64,000 nucleotides of DNA, from contig NC_049991.1 of the NCBI RefSeq assembly GCF_000003815.2, positions 12,310,955 to 12,374,954 of the forward strand, in the 5' to 3' direction. This document shows, piece after piece, positions 37,048 to 49,212 of this stretch. Within the stretch, counting starts at the first letter, position 1. Every line of letters starts with the position of its first letter. The notes below the pieces were generated by a model. That model saw only the letters and a list, made by a program, of their open reading frames with translations, ran no database searches and was not told where the DNA came from. The translations under genes and the position numbers were made by a program. Origin of the DNA: Branchiostoma floridae. Lineage: Eukaryota; Chordata; Leptocardii; Amphioxiformes; Branchiostomatidae.

Positions 37048-38179
37048 TTGGGGAGGTCAACTGTTGTACCGTCTATTAAACGGTTACCTCTTCTTTCGCT
37101 CATGTAACCTGGAATCCAGTCTACTGCTGGCTGGGCCTACCGTACTTAGTGCAGGCTTTGTACGGGGCCAGGGAAGCTCCCAGCCGCTTAGGTAACCGGC
37201 CACACCCGGTAGAATTTTCACGGGGTTAGACTTAGCCTAGTGGGAGTTAATTTGCCCGCCAGCAGTTTGAACAAGGCACTAGTATGCAACGCTGGTTGCG
37301 CCGAAGGCTCTCTTGTTGGCCAAAGTTATGTTGAAGACTAATGGTAATACATATATTTGACTAATCAGTGATCATCAGTTGATTGTTCAGTGATCTTGAC
37401 GTCGCCGAAGTTTGTTGTTACAAACACCTGTTTGCCTACTTCCGGGTTCAAACATAATGGTCTCTCATAGCAGTTTGTTAAGACCAAGACACAAAGCCGT
37501 ACTCAAGATAAGAGTCAAGTATTCTCATGCTCCTTGGTTGGGGATTCTTCTTGGAGTGTACGCTACCACACACATTGCCAAAACTCATAGGTCATGATGT
37601 CTTGGATGATTGGTCAAATAGCACTAACAACAAGGGCACAGAAAATTGCAATAGACCTAGATTTCGCAAGGAGTCCTCACAGTTTATGCATAGAACGCAT
37701 GAGTTACCCTCCCCCTCTGTGATTGTGTACACTTTTTAAGTCGACCCATTCTTTGTTATTGATTCTACTAACTGTCTTTAGCAGGCCAGGATGTTTCGTT
37801 AGGTATGAGATTAGGTATGAGATTCCATGACTCGTGATAGTCTCAGTCAATGTCATGAACATTAGAACTGCAATGTGAGACTCAAGGCGGGAAGAAAAAC
37901 AGGTACGGTACGTGTAGCACACTCTAGTATCTCAGATCAGGGTTTTCAGGAGAACTGACGTTTTATGCTTCCTGGTCCACCGTGTTACGTGATCTTGAGG
38001 ACAACGGTAAGCTTGAAGAAAACCTGCCGGGCACATTGAACAAGTAAGAACGTTGAATAACCACCCGGGACGATACTACCGTGACATGTAACAGAGCATT
38101 CTTGGGGTCACTAATCTTGGATACCAACGGTAGACAGCCCATTCTGTTCAGCGACAGCTAGCTACCTGTGGTAGCAACA
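37048..38179. promoter_or_regulatory. Shared intergenic region of divergent genes B and B2
   Basis: This 1.1 kb lies between the start codons of two paralogous, divergently transcribed genes. I see no clear TATA box or palindromic operator-like element. A common regulatory region is inferred from geometry only. Confidence 0.4.
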
Positions 38180-38894
38180 ATGTCCACAATCATTCAATGG
38201 CGCTGTTTCGCGCCCACAGAGGAAGACGACCAGCGGCTACAGTATGCTCGCTACGTGATGATCGGTGCGGTGATTGCTATCGCCATTGGCCTGGTGCTGT
38301 GTATTACCGTCAACGTAGCAGGGTTGGCTCTGGTCCTGTTGGCACTGGTGGTCATATTCGCTGTGATCATGCTCAACTGTTATGTAAGCATGAAGAAGAG
38401 GCAAGAAAGGCTGGACCGGCACCACCGACCACCTGAGGCTGCAGCGGTACATACTGAGTACGTATTCAACAGTTCCGCATAATCTTTGACAGGTCAGATA
38501 CTAGTAGTATTGACAAGGGCGTGATTCAGTTACCCAGTCTCACACAGAATGTTTGTGTCTTATTGTCATCAGTAGTCACTTGGACCAAGTATCATTGCTT
38601 CTACATTTGTATCAAACTAACATGTAACGTTATTGTAACCGTTCATTCTTTCCGCTCAGTTTGTATCCCGAGACCACTACTCCCATCAACACCGGAGATT
38701 CGTGGCTTCCGGATACGAGTAATGGCGGATTGGATGCTGCTTCAGTACAAGCCGATCTCCCCACGTACCACGAAGCCGGGTTCCAGCAGTACCCAGTCGT
38801 ACCTGCGCCAGACGTTCCACCACCCCGACCTGTTGCCGACAACAATGAACCGCCCCCTCCGTCGTACGAAGACGCTGTGTCATCAGGGAGATAG
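38180..38894 (+). CDS. Gene B2: two-helix membrane protein with PPxY tail
   Basis: Exon 1 is 38180-38457 (donor ACTGA|GTACGT) and exon 2 is 38660-38894 (acceptor CGCTCAG). Phase 2; the product is 170 aa. It starts MSTIIQWRCFAPTEEDDQRL and matches gene B from EEDDxRLxYARYV onward. Helices lie at about residues 25-44 and 46-67, ending LNCYVSMKKRQ. Exon 2 has DLYPETTTP, ADLPTYHEAGFQQYPVVPAP, a PPPRP linker and NEPPPPSYEDAVSSGR. Donor sequence, split codon position and nearly every tail motif are shared with B. The intron is only 202 bases. The start is the first in-frame ATG; a GTG lies 12 bases upstream. Confidence 0.92.
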
Positions 38895-40069
38895 AAAACG
38901 TCGGTTGCAATTTTCCCCCTAACACTTTTCATATGTTTTCCACGTACAACAATTTTCCACGTACAACGATTAAATGTGAAGTTTTGAATTCCGTTTCTTA
39001 TATTGCTGTTATCGAAGAAAATGTTCTGTAAATAATTTGCTTCGTTGCCGTTCGGATTGCAATGACAAAACGCCCCAGCAACTTCGGTGCGAGACTGTTT
39101 GTTGACTAGTAATGTACGATCATAGGTCAAGGTAAGGTTATGCAAATGCCATCAAACAGCGCTAGCTTCACCTTGGCTACAGCGGAAACCTATCCCCCTC
39201 TCATTCTCAACACTCCGGATCCCTTCCACTGGAGCCAGCGACCCCGCTGCGACTACTCAGCGACCTAAGAGTTACCTACAGATCTAGAGAACCTAAGAGT
39301 TACCTACCAGCGACCTACAGATCCGACACATTTCATACATGAAGAACGAATTTCTATGTTTTGTGTGCTTGGTTGTATTTTAAATCATACTTTTCTATCT
39401 TGCATCATATTCCACTTCCTGTGGAATATGATTTTGATTTCTACATGGCCGCTCAGTGATAGCCGTCTAGTGGGAAGTGAGAGTATACCTTAATGTACAT
39501 AAATGAAGACAAGACAATGATCTTGTTAATCTTGTTCTTAGTGTGGCTACTTAGGGTTATATATATATATTATTGTAAGCAGATCTACATTTTGGTCACG
39601 TTTGATCATGTTTTCATGTTATAAAGGGAAATAAATGTACACGTATATGTGGGAAGGTCAGTCTAATTCATTTGCCTCTAAAGACAAGCCTTCGCTATTA
39701 AGATAATGAAAGATTTCCTTCTTTATTGCGCAATCTTTAATGGCAATGGAATCGTTCCTCGGTTGTTAAGGTAACACACTCAGGAATGAGCTTACTCGGA
39801 TTGGATTTATTGTACAAGAACATCCAATAAATCTGTTTCTCTGTGCTGTACAATATCGACTGGCAATTTTTGAAATATAAATACCTACATTAGGGCCTCC
39901 CATCTGGATAAGTATATCAGGCGTATAGTATATCGTGCGGCGGACAGCCTGACACGACGCTCAGGCACGAATTTGTAGCTGAAAAACAACATCTGTGGTG
40001 AATCCAACATCGGCAGAGATGGGGCCCTGTTCAAAGCAATTTTTGGATCGTTGCTGAGAGGATGTGAAG
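38895..40069. other. Intergenic stretch between B2 and D2
   Basis: Mirror counterpart of the D-B spacer (34550-35944), but I see no obvious residual similarity by eye. A possible poly(A) signal (AATAAA at about 39650) lies in it. An open minus-strand frame at 38630-39145 is the shadow of gene B2. Confidence 0.4.
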
Positions 40070-42030
40070 ATGCAGCCGCCCCCGTCCTACCTCCAGAATT
40101 ATAACCTCTCCTCTCTGCTGACGGGAGGTGTGGAGGACCCGCCTGCTCTGAGGAACGACGTGCGGAGACAATGGGCCGGCTGTGTGTCCTTCATGGGCGT
40201 ACTGCTACTCACGGGCGGAATATTCGTACTCAAGGAGAATTTCTCTGCCGTAGGAGGGAAAACGATGATAGCTATAGGCCTGCTGGCCATACTGGGAGCC
40301 ACCGGAGTCAACTGTTGTCTCAGTATGGCCCAGTGGAAGGGTGAAGATGATCGGAGAGGTCGTGAGATGGGGCAGGGTCAGCTGGCCACGGCTTCCGCAG
40401 CATCATTCGCTCCAGCATCCTCCAGAGCCAGAGCTGAGATGATAACGGGACCGTCTCAACAGTGTTTGTCAGGGTAAGGCGCTCGTCGTGACTTACGTTC
40501 ATACGCATGGCACAGCAGGGAAATGCGTCATGCATATTCTACCTGTTGAAATATATCTATAGACCCTTGTACCTTTCGGTGTGCCGCAATTTCCATGCAT
40601 ACCTCACAAGGGCTGAACCAGGAATGGTCGCGAGAGCACAGGGGTATGCGCTTATCGTAGCGATGGGAAATTAAAAATTAATGAGTTAGTCAGCCACACA
40701 GCTTTCAAAACTGTGCATTGACCTCAAGCAAGGACGTTATATCTGATATAACGTCCTTGCCTCAAGTAAAGATGTTAGATATGTGGGATGGATTAAGAGC
40801 ATTTGTCAAGAGATGCACATGCAACATTAGTTTCTGATGGGTTTGAGATATAGTCGTTCGCAACAAGTGATGCATGGCGACATTTAACCAGCAGTCTTCC
40901 TTAAATTGACGCAGGAGTTGCCTACAAGGATTTATTGCCAATGATATCCGCACATTTAGCAAACGCTATCTACGCTGAAGCAGGATGTCCATACTGTGTC
41001 TGAATAATAGTAAATCGTAGTAGTTGCCAGCAAAACTCAACATCAAACGAATGATGGGTTGTAACCAACGTCAGTCTTGGGCAGAGCATGGTGATCTTCA
41101 TTGATAATTGGCCATGGGGGCAAGACACAAGCACGTTAGAAATATAATCATCGTGAATAATTCCTACCTAGATCTTGTATCTAATCTGTATTCTGCTACC
41201 AGGTAGAGTCTACCATTGCAAAAAAGTTCAATTACCTGACCGCAAATAGCCTGTAGCTGAGCATGAGTGAGAAGTAGTTACTCCATAATATACAGCATCC
41301 GAAGTTCTGGTGAGTCGATAGCTTAGGGCTCACTTTCCAATTCGAATTCGTACCAACTAACGACTTCTAGATTGGAGAGATAATCACATCAGTCGCAGCC
41401 GCGTCCAGAAAAGGTTGCGTACAAATTACTGGCCACGTACCTTTATGTGGTTTTCCGGGAGTTGAAAGAATCCGTAATTTTAAATGTTTTGCCCAAGGGC
41501 AACCGCCCAATCTCAATCACATCTCCATAAGTCATTACCGACCTTTTAAACAACTCTTTCATTTTAACATTCTCATCAATAATCACAAATCTGAGGGAAA
41601 ATTATGGCCTATGGAATTCTGCAGGTAAACTGATCGTCTTTTCGTTTGTATGTATAAATTGATCGTGTATAAATTGATCGATTTTTTTCCATTTTCACCA
41701 ACTACGATGTTAAAGATAAGCCTGAGGAAAAATATGGCCCGTGGTATTCTGCAGGTAAATTGATCGTCTTTTTCTATGTATTCTCTCCTTAGAGCCGACC
41801 TTGCGGGACAACCACCCATTCCCTTGTACCTCTGCGAAGACCCGGCACCCCAATATGACGACAGACCAATAGGCCCGCCACCTAAATACCCCGGAAGAGA
41901 AGACCCTCTTGATCAGGCACAATCCTTCAGCTCCACAAGTAACCTTAGCTGCCCGCCGGACGACCTGCCACCGCCGCCATCTTATGAGGACGTCGTGAGA
42001 GCCACACAGTCCAGACAGACTAGTCTGTAA
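40070..42030 (+). CDS. Gene D2: two-helix membrane protein with N- and C-terminal PPxY
   Basis: Exon 1 is 40070-40473 (donor TCAGG|GTAAGG) and exon 2 is 41793-42030 (acceptor CTCCTTAG). Phase 2; the product is 213 aa. The N-terminus MQPPPSYLQNYNL adds a PPPSY motif absent from gene D. Helices lie at about residues 36-54 and 61-82, with LLTGGIFVLKENFSAVGGK between and NCCLSMAQWK after, nearly the same as D. Exon 2 has GQPPIPLYL, GPPPKYPG and DLPPPPSYEDVVRATQ. With PPxY at both ends, and both termini predicted cytosolic, one chain could bind two WW domains at once; that is inference. Confidence 0.9.
40728..40760. repeat. Perfect 33-base palindrome in the D2 intron
   Basis: Arms GCAAGGACGTTATATC and GATATAACGTCCTTGC are exact inverse complements with one base between. 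CCTCAAG is repeated directly at both outer borders (722-728 and 760-766 in the 40 kb block), overlapping the arm ends by one base, as expected for a miniature insertion with target duplication. Confidence 0.8.
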
Positions 42031-44052
42031 CCTCAGTGCAATGCCATATCTCAACTTTTACTATTTACTACACAAAAATGTTTTTCAAATGTTTTTATGT
42101 GTACACTAGCTACATGTACGTGTAACGCCGTGTCATGGGCCGTATCTTCTTATATAAGGCTATAATAAGGGGTACTGTTTCCTTTCAGTGGACAATGATT
42201 GCATACGCCACCACCCAAATAATCATTGTGGCTTTCTATTGTTCGTGGCTATACATGTATACGATTTAGCGAAAATCGCTTTTCAGAGTTGGCTATGTAT
42301 GTCATTTTTAGTGCCAAAAATTCGGCTATCCATGTAACACGTTATTGTTTTGTTCGAAAATCATTGTCGTGGAAAACCCGTGCTAAGTACACCGATATGT
42401 AATAGCGATGCCTACGAATGTCCCGATGATTCAGACATAAACTGTTAGAAGATCCTTGCAGCTGAGACTAGGGCTCAGTGAAGCTTATCATCCAGGCGGT
42501 TTTTGATCGATGTCCCCTGCCCGGAATGGCGAGCATTTTCCGTGCCAACAATCATGCCTGTGAGACAACATCGCGTTTTTATTACCCACACTGATGTCTC
42601 AGGAACACAATCTAATACAGCCACGCCATCATTACAGACCGAATGGTGCTACTGCACTGTGGTCAGAACGACCTTGGAGAATACAACCTTTTGACTTGGA
42701 TTTGAAACGTTTTGATGATATAGATGGCCTGGGTTCACGACACGCCACATTGTACATAGAACCATGAATGGAAATAGTTTTGGCTTTTCTAGCGGTCATC
42801 CCCAGTCGGATGAAGCCAAAAACTTTGTCAAAAATCGTACGTGTGATTTTGTCCTGTTTGTTGGGATCACATTATTGGATGTGATTAAAAATTATAATGT
42901 GATTGATACTTGGTAAGCAGTTTTGTCCCTTTGTAGCTTTCAAATGTTTACGCCGCAACGTTGGAATAGACTCTACAAAGCATAAACTCATTGGAAATCA
43001 TGTACATGTTGCTGTTTAAAGTCTTACTTTATCAATGCACTCTAACAAAGGGAAAACTTTGGAAAAATCAAACATATCAATCTTTACATCATTGTTCTAT
43101 CGGCATGATATTTAGTTTACACATTTAAGTGTGGGAGATACAATCTTATTGGCCCACGGCACTGATTATTTGTTAGAGGTCAAACTTGTCATATATATAT
43201 ATAGAGAGAGACAAGTCATAAAAATGACTGTAATTGAACTGTATTTGCGACAACAGTCTGTATACATTTATGATTGAGTGATATCGTTATCGTTAGACTC
43301 TCCCTCTTGAGTTGTACAGTGTCCTTGTTGTGTAACTGAAAGGTTGGAATTGTGATGTTGTTTGTATGTGACAGCAATATAAATGCATTACACAGTTGCC
43401 AATAAAACTGCATTTTCTTTTGTAGCCACGGCCTCTTCTGACTTGGCGAGGAACTACACCATCCATCTTTGAATGACCTTGCAAATTTTACACATCCTTC
43501 ATAGCCATTTATCCAGGGCCCCACTGTAAAGTAGTGCGATGCACTGAGCTGGGCTACCCTGGCTAAAGAAAACAGAATAAAAAAAAAAAAGCCAGAGATA
43601 TACAGAAACACTGTTCTGCAAATTTCCAGACCTAACACCACAGATATATCTATATTCCGCACCACTTGGTTCCATTTAGTTCAGTTCATCCAACAGATGA
43701 CGTTATGGAGTCCCTCCAGATGACACTATAGCTTGTTATGGGACTACAAACATGTTAGAAGAAACTGGTGGGGAATTATATTGTGCTACACTTTAAATGC
43801 ATGATCTTGTTGTGTTACTTTCTACATGTATGATATATACAACGTCTAAGGTAAAGTACTATACCGTACTATATAATCTATTTTCTTGTCGCAAAAAGGA
43901 CAAACTTTCAGTTAACGTTATTCCCTTATCACAAAACTATGCGATCACAAACGTCATAGTTCACTCAAGTTCAATCTGTAGCAATGAGTAATGAACTTAG
44001 TTGTGAGTAGTACGTCGTGTTTAGCCATATTTCGAATTTCAGCATACTGAAA
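42031..44052. other. Intergenic stretch between D2 and E
   Basis: Convergent spacer (D2 runs right, E runs left), so it should hold both 3' UTRs. A short AT dinucleotide run followed by GAGAGAGA lies at 43190-43212. A 149-codon minus-strand frame at 43216-43665 has no recognisable feature and is not accepted as a gene. Confidence 0.45.
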
Positions 44053-45333
44053 CTATTGTTCTTTTACGGGGCTGACTGCCTCCTCATACGGCGGGGGAGG
44101 GACTTGGTTGTAAGTGGCGGTGTTGCAGACATCTTGCATCGTTTGTTCCTGATCCCGACTTTCCAGTGGCTGTGAGGTGTCTGGGTACGAGAGTGGCATT
44201 TGTAGTTCTGCCCCTGGGTACGAGGCTGTCTGTCCATTGCAGATAACGTCATACTGAGGAGGCTCCTCTTCAACACGCGTGTAAGGTGGTAACGTAGCCT
44301 GTGGGTCGTACCTGCAATAATGGGGGTAACAGACAATTACTGTCTACACAATTTGGTTTTAAGGACTGACCAAAATCTTTGTACAATAGGGGTCGGGCGA
44401 AATGAGAAACGACGTTGTGTTTTTTTTTTTTATAATAAGATGATGAAAATGTATTCTTTGCACAACAGAATAAGCAGAAAGGAACGAAGATCGTCCAAAA
44501 CCAATAATCAGAAAAAATTCTCACATCCCAGCAAACCTCCCCGATCGACCCAAACAATATGTAACAGCAAAGACGACGTTGGGTAACCCCAAACTGGAAG
44601 ACAAGGCCACCAAGACGACCATTTCGACGACAATTTAAAGTTATGTCTGTAAACATGATATGTATAGACAATTGTTCAATTGGGGGCTAATACATAAGAA
44701 CACTGCAAAGCAGATAAACCGGATATGCTACTTTTCTTAAGCCAAACATAGTACTGTAGTGAACAAGGCGAGGAGAGAGACGTCGTGTAGTCTTAAGCCT
44801 GTGTTACGTTATGAATATCTCTATTATCGACAAGTCAGTATCAACTTTTCGAACTGCTGGGGAAAAAGATAGAACTTGTGATGGTAACCTCTTTAATAGT
44901 ATTTTCATGTGGGTACATGATCATGATGGACAGGATCAAACATAAGCCATAAACAAAATTAACAAATGATCAGGCATGAGTTTTTCGGTTCGGATCAATG
45001 TACAAATCAACCCAAAATGCAGTTCACATACCCCAGCAGTGTCGTCGACGGCTCTTCAAAATCACGAATCCCCACTGTTACGCACTGTTGTCCCGGGCGG
45101 GCCCCGTGAAGAGCCTTGGTGCGACAACAACACTCGAACAGGATCGCACCGATGAACAGCGGCGTCGCAACACCCACCATAATTTGCGATGCTACGGTGG
45201 AGTATCGATATATCAGAATCACCAGGACTGAGAACAAAACGAAAGTCAGGGCGAAGATACATCGTTTTAGTCGTCTTTTCTTGTTCTCGTCTGACTGATT
45301 CAGATCTGTCGATAGCACCGACAGAGCTAGCAT
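44053..45333 (-). CDS. Gene E: two-helix membrane protein with PPxY tail
   Basis: Exon 2 is 44311-44053 (acceptor TTATTGCAG), with the frame RYDPQATLPPYTRVEEEPPQ to VPPPPYEEAVSPVKEQ; it has no internal start codon, so it is easily missed. Exon 1 ends at 45032 (donor CTGGG|GTATGT), phase 2. The upstream frame is open to 45567, but the ATG at 45333 (MLALSVLSTDLNQSDENKKR) best matches the short polar N-termini of B, B2 and F, giving 186 aa. Starts at 45438 or 45567 cannot be ruled out. Helices lie at about residues 25-42 and 47-68, ending FECCCRT, a triple-Cys version of the family's juxtamembrane Cys motif. The tail carries LPPY, PPQY and PPPPY. Closest relative: gene F. Confidence 0.85.
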
Positions 45334-45567
45334 TTCGGGTGGCTGACTGTGTCCAGTCTCTATCAGATGAGTTGCTCTCTGTGGCCTAGTGGGCCTCCAC
45401 AAGTCACTCCTCACTGTTGAGAATCGTGGGTTTAGCATGAACAAATTTCTCTCGCGAACAAAAATGCTGAAGAAGGTCTGACAGTTTGTACCAGGCCGCA
45501 AAAAGACGGTATCAGGAACAGGTGCGAACGAAATGCGAACAGTTCCTCGGCATGACGATCGCGACAA

Positions 45568-46398
45568 GATCTCCAGTTTTCTTCAAGAAGCCACTCGCGT
45601 GCAGACCTAATTCAATCAGGACGGAACATTACGATTATGATTACAGCTTTCTGATGACTCTGATTAACAGTTTGTATGTCTTGTAGGAAAGAGGAGACGA
45701 CCCTTATTTAGAACTGGAGGTGAACCGGGTGTTGTTTTTCGCAGCTCTTTACCGACTTGACCAACCGGCTCAGTCAGATCTGTTGACCCGTGACACATCT
45801 ATTAGGGAGATGAAGCCCTAGGCCGTACCTTGCTTCACCTCGTAGGTTTGGTTGCTAACCGCTTTTCGATATACAAACTACCAATACATGTCATCATTAC
45901 ATAAGGTGTATGCCTTTAATGTGAAATAGTCATCGCATACAATAACCCTTCCTTGTCTCTTGAAATGTTCCCAGTGATATAGCCGATTTGCAGAATCAAA
46001 GAAAAGTCTGGATCCAGAAATATGTAGAAATATTGCATATTTTATTGCAGTTGTAAGTACAAAATTTGAATAGAATTTACATTTTAAAACATTATTATGG
46101 GTTAAAACATTTTTCACTGAGAATAACAAAATGTTACATATGTCTACACATATCAATATTATGTTTTGTACCTGCTTACTTCTTTCTATTACATTTACAA
46201 GAAAATGTCATGTTATACACATGTTATGTGTAATAATACATACGTGATACAACGTTTTTGGCAATGGGACAGTCAATATGGCTGGATCAATGATACAAGT
46301 CATTGAGTTGACACTTTTGGAAAATTTCAGCTTAGTCTAATTCATGGTTGGTTAGTGTTCCACATATTTTCCATCAATAGGCTATCATATATACTATT
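45568..46398. other. Spacer between genes E and F
   Basis: Downstream region of F and upstream region of E. Nothing recognised beyond AT-rich sequence. Confidence 0.4.
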
Positions 46399-47436
46399 CT
46401 ATTTTGCAGAATTCACTGCCTCCTCATATGAAGGTGGTGGTTGGTAATCCTCTGTTGTAACACCAGTAGGGTATAGGTACGTGCTCCTGTTACGGTACTC
46501 CTCTGGGTCCTGTGGGTACCTAGGTTGAGGCTCAGGGTACCCCACTATTGGTGGTAGCTCGTGGTACGGAGGTGCTTCCTCATACTGTGGTAGGTCCTCT
46601 CTACTGGTGTAGGGTGGTAACGTAGTCTGAGGGGTGGGATTGCTGGGGAAAGGCGAAAAGTAAGAAAAAAAGATCGATGTATTACAACTCTCAAGAACTG
46701 TGATGTTCATGCAGGAAGGAAAATCAACGTGAATAAATGAATGAATAACATTAAATGTTTTCCTATTTCGTTTATGCCTCTCTCTCACAAACACAGTAGG
46801 CAGACGTAGCGGTTTCCTCTCTATACATCTGCTTGAACATTATGTAAATACAAGGGTCCTTCAGAGAGGATTTTAGCCCAAGGGATTCAGGAGCAAACAT
46901 ACAGTATGTATACCAACACACCATAACACAGTCTTTGATAAGAGCAAGGCGTGCGTTCAGTTGTACATGTAATTAGTATAACTGCGTAGTACAGTGGTAC
47001 ACGGATGTTTGTCGGGATGTGCATGTGTTTACGTCTGACTCTGACGTTGTACATAACAAAGATTGTTTCCGGTCCACCTACTTTTGCAATAGAAAGACAT
47101 CTTACCTACAAGCTGGCTCGATCCCTGGTAGAGAGTCCTGCATGTCCTGTGGACACACAGCAGCGATTCGCGACTCCCGGTCGCTGTTTCGTCTACAAGT
47201 TTTGTTTACACTCACACAACAGCTGACACACCAACAAGAAACACCAGCAGCGCGGTGAAACAGACGATGATTTGTCCCGCGATCATGGAAACCCTGCTCA
47301 TGACGATAATCCCGGCTGTGAACAGAGTCACTGTTCCTATGATCATCAGACATCGCGTCCTGCGCCTCTTGGTGAAGGCCTCCTCCGCCTCCTCTTCGAT
47401 TCTCTCAACCCTCACTAGTGATGATAGAGGAATCAT
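46399..47436 (-). CDS. Gene F: two-helix membrane protein with PPxY tail
   Basis: Exon 1 runs 47436-47106 (donor TGTAG|GTAAGA) and exon 2 is 46642-46399 (acceptor TTTCCCCAG). N-terminus MIPLSSLVRVERIEEEAEEA, helices at about residues 29-46 and 51-70. The read-through frame then stops just after VFLVGVSAVV. In the neighbouring frame the family's motif continues as SCCVSVNKTCRR and runs open to the donor. Reading one GT fewer in the GGTGTGTCAG string gives VGVSCCVSV and also restores the phase-2 junction. So either an assembly or polymorphic dinucleotide change, or a disabled copy. Exon 2 is intact: NPTPQTTLPPYTSREDLPQY, APPYHE, and YQPPPSYEEAVNSAK at the end. It matches E in QxTLPPYT and the acidic stretch after it. 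Confidence 0.75.
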
Positions 47437-49212
47437 GTTCCTTCACTTTACCTGGTATCTGCAGGTGTGACAGTACTGGGAAGGATACGAAGTCTGCGCG
47501 TGAACAATAAAGAGCTAGAGAATGGCTTGACATCAGCGTATGTCCGTGGCCAAACCGACACAGCTCGGACTAGCAGTTGAAAACTTGGCGCCAGTTCGCC
47601 ATCATGGATTCCACATTCCGGCAATGCGCAGTCAGCTAGCGCTGCAGCCCCGCAGGTTCATAGGCGGTCTCTGTGCCTGAGTGGAACAGAACAGCTGCCA
47701 GATTCTCTCAGCTATGTCCATGAAACACTGGGTTCACATCTTCAAGACTTGGAGACCGAATACCCTACCTACCGTGAAGTGTTATGAAGTTATGTAAGGA
47801 GATTTAGGGCTAGCTGCCGACAGTGCCATCCCCACCCTGGTCAAAGTTCAGCTTGCCGAGGCGGGCCCACGCTGAGCACGGGGGTGGTCAGGATGTCAGA
47901 TTAAAACTGCTTGACTGGCCAAGCATATCAAAACATACGTTTAGAGTATACATCTATTCTGTTCTAGGTAAGCTGTTCATAAGTGAAACATGAAGTAAAA
48001 ATGGCTGGTCTATCAGTCAAGTGACAACGTTATAACAACAAGTGTGACTGGGCGATACCACATTTTTGAATTAAATGTGTCTCGTAAAGTTCTTTACTTG
48101 CATTGTACTATGCTGTATATTGTTCAGTTATCAGGGTTAGCTCTGAAATTTATAATAGACCTCGACAAGGTGGGTAGCCCTGGTTGTATGTTTTATACAG
48201 TCTAATAAATCAAATCAAACATGTAGGGGACCTTGTATCTTTATGTAGGCCATGTAAAGTCTGAAGGCCGGGTTTTGCCAACAGCGCTGTTTTCGCTCAA
48301 TGTCAAGCAAAAGTAGGCGGACTGTTTTGAAGACAAAGCATGACAAGTGAAGGTGCGTTGTAGTATAAGCAAGTGTTGTATTATCAAATACAGTTATTCA
48401 AAACGTTAGAACTGTCTTTTATATGACGAGTGAAGTAGAAAATATTATCGCTCCATCATTTGAACACATAATGATCACATATTGGTGTTTTATACTATAC
48501 TTTAGGTAATACTTTACTTTTGGTAATACTATACATTAGGTAACCTTCTCTTCTGTTTTCCCATATCGACATGTTGGTACAACAGACGCTTGCACATGTA
48601 AAACAAACAAAAGGTAAAGTAAACAAGACGTTTAAACACACTCCATTGTGGAAACAAGTGGCAAAAGTTTGCATAGTTGACTGCATAACGTATGTTTTTA
48701 TTATGATAGATGGCAGATACATATACACTACGATATAAGTTTTTAAATACAAGGTCCTTAGGTATATTGAAGCGTTTTAATGAAGAATAATTTAACAATT
48801 AAAGCTAATATAAAAAGTTAGTACGACAAAAAATACTCATTCGACAATATTGATACCAAGGTGTCTTGGCGCTAGGATTCGTGTGGCATCAATCAATATG
48901 AAGCCACTCTCTAGGTGACATATTAGTTGTGTTTTTACCAATGGCAATACTAGAGCGCGCACAGAGTAATATCCGTTAGACGTGTATATATCGTTAAAAT
49001 TAAGTTTATCGGTCTCTCGGATTGTGTGTTATATTCATATCTAGCAGATGCGATTCCGGACTAATTCAGGGCCATTTGATGATGAAACAAGCGCGTAAAT
49101 AAACAATAATTCATAAAGTCTGTAATATTTCATAACCGATCTCTGTTCCTATACAAATCGGAACTTAGTCTTTCGGTCACAACAACGACTCACTCGAAAA
49201 GAACTCTCTTCG
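47437..49212. other. Intergenic stretch between genes F and G
   Basis: No gene recognised. The region upstream of F includes GC-rich sequence to about 47720, then AT-rich DNA. No extra family member is visible. Confidence 0.45.

Noticed and set aside
38630-39145. 171-codon minus-strand frame opposite gene B2
   Set aside because: Shadow of exon 2 of gene B2, whose plus-strand frame has the conserved family motifs.
43216-43665. 149-codon minus-strand open frame
   Set aside because: Composition and content show no family resemblance; no hairpin plus Pro-rich tail, and no partner exon.
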